This document shows positions 54,498 through 63,519 of a DNA stretch of 64,000 nt, one piece after another. Each line of letters starts with the position of its first letter. The first letter of the stretch is position 1. The notes beneath the pieces were generated by a model. The model searched no databases. It was not told the origin of the DNA and worked only from the letters and a program-made list of their open reading frames with translations. The stretch is from Methylorubrum populi (lineage in GTDB: Bacteria; Pseudomonadota; Alphaproteobacteria; Rhizobiales; Beijerinckiaceae): assembly GCA_020741775.1 (NCBI GenBank), contig DYYG01000013.1:410723-474722 (forward strand), in the 5' to 3' direction. Both the position numbers and the translations under genes were made by a program.

Positions 54498-55227
54498 CCC
54501 CGCGCCGCTGCTGACGGTGCGTGTGGACCGCAAGGTCTACCGCAAGGCCCGTACCGAGGCGGTGGAGGCCGTGCGCGGCCTCGCTTTCTCCCTGCGCGAG
54601 GGGGAGATCACCTGCCTGATCGGTCCTTCGGGGGCGGGCAAGACGACCACCTTGCGCATCCTGCTCGGACTCGACCGCGATTTCGAGGGCGCGGTGACGC
54701 CGGCGCCGGACCAAGTCGGCATCGCCATGGTGTTCCAGGATCCCCGGCTGCTGCCCTGGCGCACCATCGAGCAGAATGTGCGCCTGGGCCTGCCGCGGGA
54801 GCAGCGGGGGCGTGACCTCGACGGGTTGTTCGCCTCCCTTGGTCTCGGGGCTTGGCGCGGACATTATCCCGGGGCGCTTTCGCTGGGGATGCAGCGGCGG
54901 GTGGCCCTGGCGCGGGCCCTGGCCTTGACGCCGCGCGTCCTCGTCCTCGACGAGCCCTTCGTCTCCCTCGACGACGCCGCCGCCGCCGGTCTCCGCGCCC
55001 TGGTGGTCGGCGCGGTGACCGGCTCCGGCACCTCCGTGCTGATGGTCACCCACAACGTGGCGGAAGCTATCGAGATCGCGGACCGGCTGCTGCTGGTCTC
55101 GCCCCGCCCGGCGCGCCTCCTGGCCAGCGAGCCCCTGGAGCGGCCTCGATCCGAGCGGGACCGCGCCTGGATCGAGGCGACCCGGCGTGCTCTGGCGACG
55201 CGCTATCCCGGCATCGTCGCGCAATAG
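54478..55227 (+). CDS. ABC transporter ATP-binding protein
   Basis: A 249-residue ABC ATPase. Walker A GPSGAGKTTTLR, Q-loop FQDPRLLPWR, signature LSLGMQRRVALARAL and Walker B VLVLDEPF. The signature is LSLGM rather than the common LSGGM, a variant also seen in the SsuB/TauB group. It has an H-loop in MVTHNVAEAIEIADR. The ATG at 54478 lies in the permease's last codons. It ends the operon. Confidence 0.9.
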   Translation: MSDAGADPAPLLTVRVDRKVYRKARTEAVEAVRGLAFSLREGEITCLIGPSGAGKTTTLRILLGLDRDFEGAVTPAPDQVGIAMVFQDPRLLPWRTIEQNVRLGLPREQRGRDLDGLFASLGLGAWRGHYPGALSLGMQRRVALARALALTPRVLVLDEPFVSLDDAAAAGLRALVVGAVTGSGTSVLMVTHNVAEAIEIADRLLLVSPRPARLLASEPLERPRSERDRAWIEATRRALATRYPGIVAQ

Positions 55228-56016
55228 AAGCGCTCGGCGCCGGTTCGGGCCCAGGCCACATCACAAAGCTGAGAGAGAGGCCAGGAGCCTGTCCGGCCGC
55301 CGGTCAGGAACGCGCGCCGATTCTCTCGTCGCCCCGCCCAACGCGACCTTCCATGGCCCCTTTTTAGACCGATCGCGGGACGGTGGCAGGCTCGGGCGTC
55401 CTTCGGAGGACCGGAGGCTGGCCCTTAAGGATAAACGGAGCCGGTCGATGCAAAATTTTCCCGTGTCTTAGCGGGGAAATTTCGCCTGGATCGCCGGGCG
55501 CCGGGCGGCGACCGGCCTGTGTCGGTCTTTGCGCTGCAGCAACCGAGGCGGTCCCGACTGAGGCTGAGAACCGGAATTAAATTGCTTTCCGCGCATGCGG
55601 AACCGGAAAGGATCATTGTCCCATGCGGGCAGCGCATCCGTTGCGCCTTTGTCATCGAGCTTTGCTCAAATTCTGTTTGATAATTGTGCGGTGCAGATCA
55701 AATTTTGCGGTGCAATAAGGAAGTTTTACTTGGAAAATTTCCTACAAAACCTGCGCTCGCATGCGACAAACGACCCGCGAATGCGAGTTGACGGCGCCGG
55801 AAATTTTCTTAGAGTTCGTTCAAGCTTCGGTTCCGAGGGGCCGCTAGGGGATGCGGACCCAGCCGGGTAAGTTACCGGAAGAGCGAGATAATCTCTGTTC
55901 CAAGGTGGCAGTCGCGAGCTGCCGGAGCGAATACGATCCCTGTCGCAAACAACAGGTCAATCAACGCCGGTCTGCTTTGGCTGTCCGGTGGCGGATAAGG
56001 CCTGTCGGAGGAATCC
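55228..56016. other. 790-bp leader of xoxF1
   Basis: Non-coding region upstream of xoxF1. Bases about 55640-55760 are unusually AT-rich. The sequence tgcggtgca occurs at 55687-55695 and 55706-55714, 19 bases apart. A near-palindromic aaaattttcccg...cggggaaatttcg lies at about 55450-55484. Regulators MxbDM and MxcQE are known to act in methanol oxidation in this species, but I cannot assign a site to either. Confidence 0.55.
55687..55714 (+). promoter_or_regulatory. Direct repeat tgcggtgca in the xoxF1 leader
   Basis: Two identical 9-mers (55687-55695 and 55706-55714), 19 bases apart, about two helical turns, lie in the AT-rich part of the leader about 300 bases before the xoxF1 start. They are candidate half-sites for a dimeric or tandem regulator. 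Confidence 0.35.
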
Positions 56017-57822
56017 ATGAGAGCGGTACATCTTCTCGCACTCGGTGCGGGGCTTGCGGCTGCCAGCCCGGCCCTCGCCAACGAAAGCGTCATGAAGGGC
56101 GTCGCCAACCCGGCCGAGCAGGTGCTCCAGACGGTTGACTACGGCAACACCCGTTATTCCAAGCTCGACCAGATCAACGCCTCCAACGTCAAGAACCTCC
56201 AGGTTGCCTGGACCTTCTCGACCGGCGTTCTGCGTGGCCACGAGGGCTCCCCGCTCGTCGTCGGCAACATGATGTACGTCCACACCCCCTTCCCGAACAT
56301 CGTCTACGCCCTCGACCTCGACCAGGGCGCCAAGATCGTTTGGAAGTACGAGCCCAAGCAGGATCCGTCCGTGATCCCGGTGATGTGCTGCGACACGGTC
56401 AACCGTGGCCTGGCCTATGCCGACGGCACCATCATCCTGCACCAGGCCGACACCACGGTCGTGTCGCTCGATGCCAAGACCGGCAAGGTCAACTGGTCGG
56501 TCAAGAACGGCGATCCGTCCAAGGGTGAGACCAACACCGCCACCGTTCTCCCGGTGAAGGACAAGGTCATCGTCGGCATCTCCGGCGGCGAGTTCGGCGT
56601 GCAGTGCCACGTCACCGCTTACGACCTGAAGTCGGGCAAGAAGGTGTGGCGCGGCTACTCCATCGGTCCGGACGATCAGATCCTGGTCGACCCCGAGAAG
56701 ACCACCTCGCTCGGCAAGCCGGTCGGCAAGGATTCCTCGGTCAAGACCTGGGAAGGCGACCAGTGGAAGACCGGCGGCGGCTGCACCTGGGGCTGGTTCT
56801 CCTACGATCCGAAGCTCGACCTCTTCTATTATGGCTCGGGCAACCCCTCGACCTGGAACCCGAAGCAGCGTCCGGGCGACAACAAGTGGTCGATGACCAT
56901 TTGGGCGCGTAACCCCGACACGGGCGTCGCCAAGTGGGTCTACCAGATGACCCCCCACGACGAGTGGGATTACGACGGCATCAACGAGATGATCCTCACG
57001 GATCAGAAGTTCGACGGCAAGGACCGCCCGCTCCTGACGCACTTCGATCGTAACGGCTTCGGCTATACGCTCGATCGCGCCACCGGTGAGGTGCTCGTCG
57101 CCGAGAAGTACGATCCGGTCGTGAACTGGGCCACCAAGGTCGACCTCGACAAGGGCTCGAAGAACTACGGTCGTCCGCTGGTCGTGTCGAAGTACTCGAC
57201 CGAGCAGAACGGCGAGGACGTGAACTCGAAGGGCATCTGCCCGGCGGCTCTCGGCACCAAGGACCAGCAGCCTGCTGCCTTCTCGCCCAAGACCGGCCTG
57301 TTCTACGTGCCGACCAACCACGTCTGCATGGACTACGAGCCGTTCCGGGTGACCTACACCCCGGGCCAGCCCTACGTCGGTGCCACGCTCTCCATGTACC
57401 CGGCTCCGGGCTCGCATGGCGGCATGGGCAACTTCATCGCCTGGGACAACATCCAGGGTAAGATCAAGTGGTCCAACCCCGAGCAGTTCTCGGTGTGGTC
57501 GGGTGCGCTCGCCACCGCCGGTGACGTGGTCTTCTACGGCACCCTCGAGGGCTACCTGAAGGCTGTCGACTCGAAGACGGGTAAGGAGCTGTACAAGTTC
57601 AAGACCCCGTCGGGCATCATCGGCAACGTGATGACCTACGAGAACAAGGGCAAGCAGTACATCGCCGTCCTGTCGGGCGTCGGTGGCTGGGCCGGCATCG
57701 GCCTCGCGGCCGGCCTGACCGACCCGAACGCCGGTCTCGGCGCGGTGGGTGGTTACGCCGCCCTCTCCAGCTACACCAACCTCGGTGGCCAGCTGACCGT
57801 CTTCGGGCTGCCCAACAACTAA
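56017..57822 (+). CDS. xoxF1: Lanthanide-dependent methanol dehydrogenase XoxF1
   Basis: A 601-residue periplasmic PQQ methanol dehydrogenase. Signal peptide at about residues 1-21. The vicinal disulfide is Cys124-Cys125 (PVMCCDTVN). Lanthanide and PQQ-site residues: Glu192 (GGEFG), Asn276 (GSGNPSTW), the catalytic Asp318 and the additional Asp320 (HDEWDYDG); the latter distinguishes XoxF from calcium MxaF, which has Ala. It oxidises methanol to formaldehyde (and formaldehyde to formate) and passes electrons to XoxG. ATG at 56017 follows tcggaggaatcc. A strong attenuator-like stem-loop follows at 57849-57877. Confidence 0.98.
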   Translation: MRAVHLLALGAGLAAASPALANESVMKGVANPAEQVLQTVDYGNTRYSKLDQINASNVKNLQVAWTFSTGVLRGHEGSPLVVGNMMYVHTPFPNIVYALDLDQGAKIVWKYEPKQDPSVIPVMCCDTVNRGLAYADGTIILHQADTTVVSLDAKTGKVNWSVKNGDPSKGETNTATVLPVKDKVIVGISGGEFGVQCHVTAYDLKSGKKVWRGYSIGPDDQILVDPEKTTSLGKPVGKDSSVKTWEGDQWKTGGGCTWGWFSYDPKLDLFYYGSGNPSTWNPKQRPGDNKWSMTIWARNPDTGVAKWVYQMTPHDEWDYDGINEMILTDQKFDGKDRPLLTHFDRNGFGYTLDRATGEVLVAEKYDPVVNWATKVDLDKGSKNYGRPLVVSKYSTEQNGEDVNSKGICPAALGTKDQQPAAFSPKTGLFYVPTNHVCMDYEPFRVTYTPGQPYVGATLSMYPAPGSHGGMGNFIAWDNIQGKIKWSNPEQFSVWSGALATAGDVVFYGTLEGYLKAVDSKTGKELYKFKTPSGIIGNVMTYENKGKQYIAVLSGVGGWAGIGLAAGLTDPNAGLGAVGGYAALSSYTNLGGQLTVFGLPNN

Positions 57823-57848
57823 GCAGCAGCGCGAAAAACGAATGACAG

Positions 57849-57886
57849 GATGCCGGCGCGGACCCCGCGCCGGCATCTTTATGATT
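57849..57886 (+). terminator. Terminator/attenuator between xoxF1 and xoxG
   Basis: A perfect 13-bp stem (gatgccggcgcgg at 57849-57861 and ccgcgccggcatc at 57865-57877) with a 3-base loop is followed by tttatgatttt. It lies 27 bases after the xoxF1 stop and should partly end transcription, making much more xoxF1 than xoxG mRNA. Confidence 0.75.
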
Positions 57887-57967
57887 TTAAGATTATGCTG
57901 TAGGGCCTGCTTGCCGGCCGCGCGGTCTATGTTGCGGCGCAGCATTATGGTCTTGGGAGGAACGTCG

Positions 57968-58567
57968 TTGTCTACGATGAAAAGAAACGCTCTTCTTGGT
58001 CTCTGTGGCGCGGTCCTGCTCAGCGCGGTGCCCGTGACCACCGCCGTTCTCGCCCAAGATGCGAAGCCGGAGCTTGCCAACAAGCTCGACCCGAACGCGA
58101 AGGAAATCGACGAGCCCGTTCTGAAGGCTGCTGCAGCCGTCAAGGATGAGGACGGAAAGTACTTCGACAAGGACGGCCATCCGACCTTCCACATCAGCAA
58201 TGATGGCAAGAAGGTCGACTGGTATACCTATTCCGGATATCGCCGTTACCACGCTGAGTGCCACGTCTGCCACGGCCCGGACGCCATGGGCTCCACCTAC
58301 GCGCCCGCCCTCAAGGATTCGCTGAAGCGTCTGTCCTACGAGGAGTTCTACGGCATTCTCGCCGGCGGCAAGCAGGAGGTGAACAACACCTCGAACCAGG
58401 TCATGCCCGCCTTCGGCGACAACAAGAACGTGATGTGCTACGCCAACGACCTCTACGTGTACCTGCGCGCCCGCGCTTCCGGTGCCTGGGGTCGTGCGCG
58501 CCCGGGTGAGAAGGAAGAGAAGCCCGAGGCTGCGAAGAAGGAGGAGAAGGAGTGCCTGGGCGGCTGA
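57968..58567 (+). CDS. xoxG: Cytochrome c XoxG
   Basis: A 199-residue (TTG start) class I cytochrome c with a signal peptide (RNALLGLCGAVLLSAVPV). Heme binding at AECHVCHG (Cys98, Cys101, His102 in this numbering) and the Met ligand in NQVMPAFGDN. The C-terminal tail is charged (EKEEKPEAAKKEEKE). The TTG at 57968 lies seven bases after GGGAGG; an ATG nine bases later is the other possibility. It accepts electrons from XoxF1. The stop overlaps the xoxJ start by one base. Confidence 0.94.
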   Translation: MSTMKRNALLGLCGAVLLSAVPVTTAVLAQDAKPELANKLDPNAKEIDEPVLKAAAAVKDEDGKYFDKDGHPTFHISNDGKKVDWYTYSGYRRYHAECHVCHGPDAMGSTYAPALKDSLKRLSYEEFYGILAGGKQEVNNTSNQVMPAFGDNKNVMCYANDLYVYLRARASGAWGRARPGEKEEKPEAAKKEEKECLGG

Positions 58568-59427
58568 TGATCCGCTCAAGCTCCTTCGTATCGTCTGCGG
58601 CGGCGGCCGCGCTCCTGCTGGTCTCAGCAGGGGCGCGGCCCGTTGCCGCTCAGCACCTGCCCGACCTGGTCACGCAAGACGTGCTGCGGGTCTGCAGCGA
58701 CCCGGCCAACATGCCCTTCTCCGAGCGGAAGGGTGATGGGTTCGAGAACCGGATCGCTCAGATCGTCGCCGACGAGCTGAAGGTCAAGCTGCGCTATTAC
58801 TGGCTGACCCAGGGGCCGGGCTTCGTGCGCAACACGCTCGGCACCGGGCTCTGCGATCTCATCATCGGCACGTCCGGGGGCGAGATCATCCAGCCGACCA
58901 ATCCCTATTATCGCTCAGCCTACGTGCTGGTCGCGCGCAAGGGCGAGTTGCCGGATATCAAGGCGCTCGACGATCCGCGCTTGGCGGACAAGCAGATCGG
59001 CATCATCGCCGGTACGCCGCCCTATGGCCGTTTGAGCGAGCTGAAACTGGTCGGCGAGCGCACCCACCCTTACGCCCCCTACGCGTTCGGGCCGGAGCGG
59101 AGGCACCAGACCGTCGCCGCCGAGGTGATCGCGGATCTCGCGGACAAGAAGATCGACGTGGCGATCCTGTGGGGCCCTGCGGCGGGCTGGCTGGCCAAAC
59201 AGAGCGGCGTGCCGATGGATGTGGTGCCGCTGCTCAACGAGCCCGGCCGTCCGGCGCTCACCTTCCGGGTCTCGATGGGCGTGCGCCACAACGAGAACGA
59301 CTGGAAGCGCACCCTCAACTCGGTCCTGCGCAAGCGCCGGGCGGACATCGAGAAGGTGCTGAAGGAATACGACGTGCCTCTCCTGGCGGAAGAGGAGAAC
59401 AAGCCTCTGGACACCAGCGACGAGTGA
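58567..59427 (+). CDS. xoxJ: XoxJ periplasmic binding-like protein
   Basis: A 286-residue exported protein of the MxaJ/XoxJ family, with a solute-binding protein fold. Signal peptide to about VAAQ (residue 28). Core motifs VLRVCSDPANMPFSERKGDGFENRI, LCDLIIGTSGG and DVAILWGPAAGWLA. It is thought to help activate or mature XoxF, possibly in PQQ or metal loading; the exact role is unproven. ATG at 58567 overlaps the xoxG stop (TGATG). A terminator follows. Confidence 0.95.
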   Translation: MIRSSSFVSSAAAAALLLVSAGARPVAAQHLPDLVTQDVLRVCSDPANMPFSERKGDGFENRIAQIVADELKVKLRYYWLTQGPGFVRNTLGTGLCDLIIGTSGGEIIQPTNPYYRSAYVLVARKGELPDIKALDDPRLADKQIGIIAGTPPYGRLSELKLVGERTHPYAPYAFGPERRHQTVAAEVIADLADKKIDVAILWGPAAGWLAKQSGVPMDVVPLLNEPGRPALTFRVSMGVRHNENDWKRTLNSVLRKRRADIEKVLKEYDVPLLAEEENKPLDTSDE

Positions 59428-59448
59428 GCGTGTCTCCGACATTCGGAG

Positions 59449-59480
59449 AAAAGGCCCGGATCCCGATCCGGGCCTTTTTC
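59449..59480. terminator. Bidirectional terminator between xoxJ and folK
   Basis: The stem aaggcccggat / atccgggcctt (59451-59461 and 59466-59476) is flanked by T-runs on both strands (ttttt on plus, tttt on minus). It serves convergent transcripts of xoxJ and folK and overlaps the end of folK. Confidence 0.85.
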
Positions 59481-59955
59481 ATTCGGCCCGTTCGATTCCG
59501 CTCGCGTCGAGCTTAGCCAGCGCATCCGCCACGCTCTCGCCGCCAATCACGAGGTCGGGAGCGATCTCGGCCAGCGGCACCAGCACGAAAGCCCGTTCGC
59601 GCACGAACCGATGCGGCAGGACCAGCCGTTCGTCGGAAACCTGCGCGCCTTCATAGGCCAGCACGTCGATATCGATGACGCGGGGTCCCCAGCGCCGTTC
59701 GCGCACCCGGCCGAGGGCTGCCTCGATCGACAGGCAGGTCTCCAGCAGCGCGTGCGGACTGAGATCGGTGTCGATGGCGATGGCGGCGTTGAGGAACCAA
59801 TCCTGATCGGTATCGCCCCAGGGCGGCGTCCGATAATCCGACGAACGCGCGACCAGGGTGATGCCGGGTGTGGCCGCGAGGCGCTCGACGGCTTCGGCGA
59901 GCATCGCGGCCTTGTCGCCGATATTGCTGCCGAGGCCGAGATAGGCGCGCGTCAT
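59479..59955 (-). CDS. folK: 2-amino-4-hydroxy-6-hydroxymethyldihydropteridine diphosphokinase
   Basis: A 158-residue HPPK, which pyrophosphorylates 6-hydroxymethyl-dihydropterin in folate synthesis. AYLGLGSNIGDK, RRWGPRVIDIDVLAY (with the metal Asp pair) and VLPHRFVRERAFVLVPL are diagnostic. ATG at 59955 overlaps the folB stop (ATGA). Last gene of folP-folB-folK. Confidence 0.96.
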   Translation of the reverse strand: MTRAYLGLGSNIGDKAAMLAEAVERLAATPGITLVARSSDYRTPPWGDTDQDWFLNAAIAIDTDLSPHALLETCLSIEAALGRVRERRWGPRVIDIDVLAYEGAQVSDERLVLPHRFVRERAFVLVPLAEIAPDLVIGGESVADALAKLDASGIERAE

Positions 59956-60332
59956 GTCCGCTCCGTCTTGGGGCGGCCCCGAACGATTTCGATGGCCGCG
60001 TAGTCGAGCACGGCGGGGATCGGCGCGCTCGGCTTGTCGATGCGCACCACAATGGTTTCGAGGCGCGGGAACGTGGCAAGGCAGGTTGTCGCGATCGCTT
60101 CCGCCAAGGCCTCGATCAGGGCGAAGCGCCGGTTCGTGGCAATGTCGAGGGCGATCTGCGACAGGTCCGCGTAGCTCACCGTCGCCGCCACGTCGTCGCT
60201 CCGGCCGGCCTCGGACAGGTCGAGGCGGCAATCGAGGGAGATGTAGAAGCGCTGGCCGAGACGCTCCTCTTCCGGCAGCACGCCGTGCCGGGCGAAGACC
60301 GCGAGGCGATGGACGAGGATACGGTCAGCCAT
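59952..60332 (-). CDS. folB: Dihydroneopterin aldolase
   Basis: A 126-residue FolB, which cleaves dihydroneopterin to 6-hydroxymethyl-dihydropterin and glycolaldehyde. ILVHRLAVFARHGVLPEEERLGQ, DVAATVSYADLSQIA and FALIEALAEAIATTCL are typical. It overlaps folP by 8 bases and folK by 4, so the three are one operon. Confidence 0.95.
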   Translation of the reverse strand: MADRILVHRLAVFARHGVLPEEERLGQRFYISLDCRLDLSEAGRSDDVAATVSYADLSQIALDIATNRRFALIEALAEAIATTCLATFPRLETIVVRIDKPSAPIPAVLDYAAIEIVRGRPKTERT

Positions 60333-61182
60333 GGATGGTCCCGGGGCGCATCACCGCGTCGAGCACCCGCAGGGCCTCGATATGGGGCGCGACATCGTGA
60401 ACGCGCACGATGTCGGCGCCGAGCGAGCCGGCCAGGACATGTGCGGCGAGCGAGCCGGTCAGGCGATCGCGCGGTGCGGTTTCCCGGTCGTGCAGCCGCC
60501 CGAGCAGACTCTTGCGCGAGACGCCGACGAGGAGCGGAAAGCCGAGGGCGCGGATCTCGGGAAGGCGGCGGAGCGCCTCGAGATGCTGCTCCCAGCTCTT
60601 GCCGAAGCCGATGCCGGGATCGAGGACGATGTCCCCGTCCGGGATGCCGGCGCGACGGGCGATCTCGAGGGAGCGCTCGAAGAAGCGCAGCATGTCCGCG
60701 ACGATATCGAGGGAGCCGTCGATCGTCTCGCGGTTGTGCATGACGATGACCGGCGCGCCGTGATCGGCGGCGACACGGGCGATGTCCGGCTCGCGCTGGA
60801 GACCCCAGACATCGTTGACGATCGTGGCGCCCGCCTTCAGCGCCTGATCGGCGGTGGAGGCCTTATAAGTGTCGATGGAGATCGGTACGGAGAGGCCCGG
60901 CGCCACCGCCCGGATCACTGGCAGGACGCGGGCCTGCTCCTCCTCTGCCGGGACCGGCTCATGGCCCGGCCGGGTCGATTCTCCGCCGATATCGAGGATA
61001 TGGGCCCCGTCCCCGGTCAGCGCCGCCGCCTGGGCGCGAGCCGCCTCGACACCCTGGAAGCGTCCGCCATCCGAGAATGAGTCCGGCGTGACGTTGAGGA
61101 TGCCCATCACCAGCGTGCGCCGACCGAGATCCGGCAGCAGGGTGTTCAAGCGCGAGGGGACGGCAGACGAAGAGGGCGGCAT
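60325..61182 (-). CDS. folP: Dihydropteroate synthase
   Basis: A 285-residue TIM-barrel enzyme that joins p-aminobenzoate to hydroxymethyl-dihydropterin pyrophosphate; sulfonamide target. LVMGILNVTPDSFSDGG, HILDIGGESTRPGHEPV, IVNDVWGLQREP and DPGIGFGKSWEQH are all present. ATG at 61182; an upstream in-frame start would add 26 unlikely residues. Folate supply matters in this organism because H4F carries C1 units. Confidence 0.96.
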   Translation of the reverse strand: MPPSSSAVPSRLNTLLPDLGRRTLVMGILNVTPDSFSDGGRFQGVEAARAQAAALTGDGAHILDIGGESTRPGHEPVPAEEEQARVLPVIRAVAPGLSVPISIDTYKASTADQALKAGATIVNDVWGLQREPDIARVAADHGAPVIVMHNRETIDGSLDIVADMLRFFERSLEIARRAGIPDGDIVLDPGIGFGKSWEQHLEALRRLPEIRALGFPLLVGVSRKSLLGRLHDRETAPRDRLTGSLAAHVLAGSLGADIVRVHDVAPHIEALRVLDAVMRPGTIHG

Positions 61183-61278
61183 CGGGTCGAAATGTGTCGG
61201 GTCCGGGTGTGCCGGCCTAGCCCCTCGGATCCGGTTTAGCCAGATCCATTTTGCCGGCACGCCCCGTTCCGCTCCGCC

Positions 61279-61644
61279 TCAGGAGGCGCCGCGATAGCAG
61301 CGGATTTCCGCCTCGGCCTGGGCGCGGCGCAGATCGGCCACCTTGTCGTCGAACATCTTGGTCGACTTGAAGGCCGTGGTGCGCTGGCCGATGCCCTGGC
61401 GCATGGAGAGGATGGTCGAAGCCTGCACGTATTTGTCGTAGGGCAGGATCGCCGCCAGGGCGTCGAGGGAGCAGGAGCATTTCTCCAGCGCCTCGCGGGT
61501 CTGGCCGTTGGCGGCCATGCAGCCAAACACGTAATCGGCGCGCACATCCGTCGGGTAATCGTTGTCCTCGGCCCGGGCGGGAACCGCGAGGACGGCAGCC
61601 GCGAGCAGCGCAGCGGCGAGCGCCTCAGGAATCCTTCTGGTCAT
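61279..61644 (-). CDS. Exported Cys-containing protein of unknown function, pqq operon
   Basis: A 121-residue exported protein; signal peptide ends near ARA (about residue 25). Mature part has a C-x12-KCSCSLD motif, a helical region (AAILPYDKYVQASTILSM) and a final CYRGAS. The start at 61644 overlaps the end of the upstream unknown gene by 20 bases, so it belongs to the pqqCD-pqqE run. The paired CxC suggests redox, metal or heme binding; I recognise no family. Confidence 0.7.
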   Translation of the reverse strand: MTRRIPEALAAALLAAAVLAVPARAEDNDYPTDVRADYVFGCMAANGQTREALEKCSCSLDALAAILPYDKYVQASTILSMRQGIGQRTTAFKSTKMFDDKVADLRRAQAEAEIRCYRGAS

Positions 61645-62368
61645 AATCGAGCCTCTCCTGAAGGAGTTCACCGCCATCCGGCTTCGCGGCATGGGCCTGG
61701 ATCGAGACGATCTCGCCCGGCACCGCCGGAGAGGTGACGAAGGTGTAGGTGATGGTGTCGAAGCCGCGCATCCGGCCCGATTGCTGGTCGCTCGCGAACG
61801 GCTTGATCTCGACGCGCCAGCCCTCGACCGTCTTGCCCTTGAAGGAAATTTCGGTCGGCGTGACCGTGGCGTTGTCGCGCAGGCTCTTGCGGATCGCGTT
61901 CTTGATGTAGCGCGGATTGGCTTCGAGCAGGCTTGCCAAGCCCTTGAGATGATTCTCCAGGAACAGGGTCAGGACCGGATTGCCCGGCATGTCCGTGAAC
62001 GGCCCCGCCGGAATGCGGTTGCTGCCGGAGAACATCTGAACGCGGATATTGCGGCCGTCGGCACTGGCGCCGGGCTCGACCGTAAGCTTGATCTCGTCAT
62101 TGAGCGGCGGGCCGTAGGGACCGTTCTCGATGCCGCTGCGGCGCAGGTAATCGTAGGTCAGGGTGCTGCCCGGCGCGGTGTTTTTCATCTGCGGCTGCTC
62201 GAACAGCAGATCGCTCGCGCTCGGCCCGGCTTTCGTGCCCGAATCCGGGGCCGGGCCGTCTTTCGCCGTTGCCGGGGCGGTTTCGTTGGCCGCCCAGGCG
62301 AACGGAGATGTGGCGAGGGCGGTCGACAGAGCGGCCGAGAGGGCGACCGCCAGGATGGATCGTCTCAA
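61625..62368 (-). CDS. Exported protein of unknown function coupled to pqqE
   Basis: A 247-residue exported protein; signal peptide ends near AWAANE (about 26). After a low-complexity Ala/Pro/Asp segment it has [16 protein letters not shown], an [19 protein letters not shown] helical region and [17 protein letters not shown], with a mostly beta C-terminal half. The start overlaps the pqqE stop by 4 bases (ATGA) and the end overlaps the next gene by 20. No recognised family. Coupling suggests a periplasmic role connected with PQQ or its enzymes. Confidence 0.72.
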   Translation of the reverse strand: MRRSILAVALSAALSTALATSPFAWAANETAPATAKDGPAPDSGTKAGPSASDLLFEQPQMKNTAPGSTLTYDYLRRSGIENGPYGPPLNDEIKLTVEPGASADGRNIRVQMFSGSNRIPAGPFTDMPGNPVLTLFLENHLKGLASLLEANPRYIKNAIRKSLRDNATVTPTEISFKGKTVEGWRVEIKPFASDQQSGRMRGFDTITYTFVTSPAVPGEIVSIQAHAAKPDGGELLQERLDYDQKDS

Positions 62369-63519
62369 AGGGGTGCCTTTTCGCTCAACGGACTTTGCAC
62401 ATTCGTCCCGATGCTGCGGTATATATAGTCAGGCGGGTTCTCGGCAGCCTCTTCCTTGGCAAGATCCCGCATTTTCCCGTGCAGGGGCGAGAGCGAGCAG
62501 GCCGGATCGGTGTTGGCGGCATCGCCCGTGAGCGCCAGCGCCTGACAGCGGCAGCCACCCCAATCCTTCTCGCGCCGGTCGCAGGAGCGGCAGGGCTCTT
62601 TCATCCAGGAGGTGCCGCGATAGGCGGCGAAGGCCGGCGATTGTGCCCAGATGTCGCCGAGGGAGTGATCGTTCACGTACCAGAATTCGAGGCCGGGAAT
62701 GGTCTCGGCGGCGTGGCAGGGCAGCACCTTGCCCTGAGGCGTCACGTTCATGAGCTTGCGGCCCCAGCCGCCGGCACAGGCCTTCGGGTATTTGGCGTAG
62801 TAATCCGGCACCACGAGGTCGATGACGAGCTGGCCTTTCAGCCGCTCGCGCGCCTCCTCGACGATACGGATCGACTCGTCGACCTGCCGCTTATCCGGCA
62901 TCAGCGCGGCCCGGTTGACGTAGGCCCAGCCGTAATACTGCGTGTGCGCCACTTCGAGCCGCTTGGCGCCGAGCTTGACCGCGAGATCGATGAAGCCCGG
63001 CACCTCGTGGATGTTGCCGCGGTGGATCACCGAATTCAGCGTCAGCGGCAGGCCGAGTTCGGTGACGCGGGCCGCGAACTGCATCTTCTGCGGCTGCGCA
63101 TTCTTCAAGCCGCCGATTTTTTCCGCGTTCGCCGCGTCCACGCCCTGCACCGAGAGCTGCACGTGGTCGAGGCCGGCATCGTAGAGGGCGTCGAGCTTGG
63201 CGAGCGCCCCGCCGACGCCGGAGGTGATCAGGTTCGAATAGAGACCGAGTTCGGCGCATTTGGCCGTGATCTCGACGATGTCGGGGCGGGCGGTCGGCTC
63301 GCCGCCGGAGAGATGGACGTGCAGCACGCCGAGACCCGCCGCCTCCTTCAGCACCCGCAGCCACGTCGCCGTGTCGAGCTCGGCCGAGCGTCGGTCGAGC
63401 TCCAGCGGATTCGAGCAGTACGGGCAGCGCAGCGGGCAGCGATGGGTCAGCTCGGCGAGCAGACCGACCGGTGCCGGAATCACGTCCGCGGGGGTGGGGG
63501 CGGGGGTCGGCGCATTCAT
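62365..63519 (-). CDS. pqqE: PqqA peptide cyclase PqqE
   Basis: A 384-residue radical SAM/SPASM enzyme that links Glu and Tyr in the PqqA peptide, the first step of PQQ synthesis. The radical SAM cysteines are Cys28, Cys32 and Cys35 ([17 protein letters not shown]). Auxiliary cluster cysteines occur in [17 protein letters not shown]. The ATG overlaps the pqqCD stop by 4 bases. PQQ made here serves XoxF1. Confidence 0.97.
   Translation of the reverse strand: MNAPTPAPTPADVIPAPVGLLAELTHRCPLRCPYCSNPLELDRRSAELDTATWLRVLKEAAGLGVLHVHLSGGEPTARPDIVEITAKCAELGLYSNLITSGVGGALAKLDALYDAGLDHVQLSVQGVDAANAEKIGGLKNAQPQKMQFAARVTELGLPLTLNSVIHRGNIHEVPGFIDLAVKLGAKRLEVAHTQYYGWAYVNRAALMPDKRQVDESIRIVEEARERLKGQLVIDLVVPDYYAKYPKACAGGWGRKLMNVTPQGKVLPCHAAETIPGLEFWYVNDHSLGDIWAQSPAFAAYRGTSWMKEPCRSCDRREKDWGGCRCQALALTGDAANTDPACSLSPLHGKMRDLAKEEAAENPPDYIYRSIGTNVQSPLSEKAPL

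Noticed and set aside
55818..55833. GTTC-N8-GTTC in the xoxF1 leader, near a LexA box
   Set aside because: The spacer is eight bases; the alphaproteobacterial LexA box needs seven.
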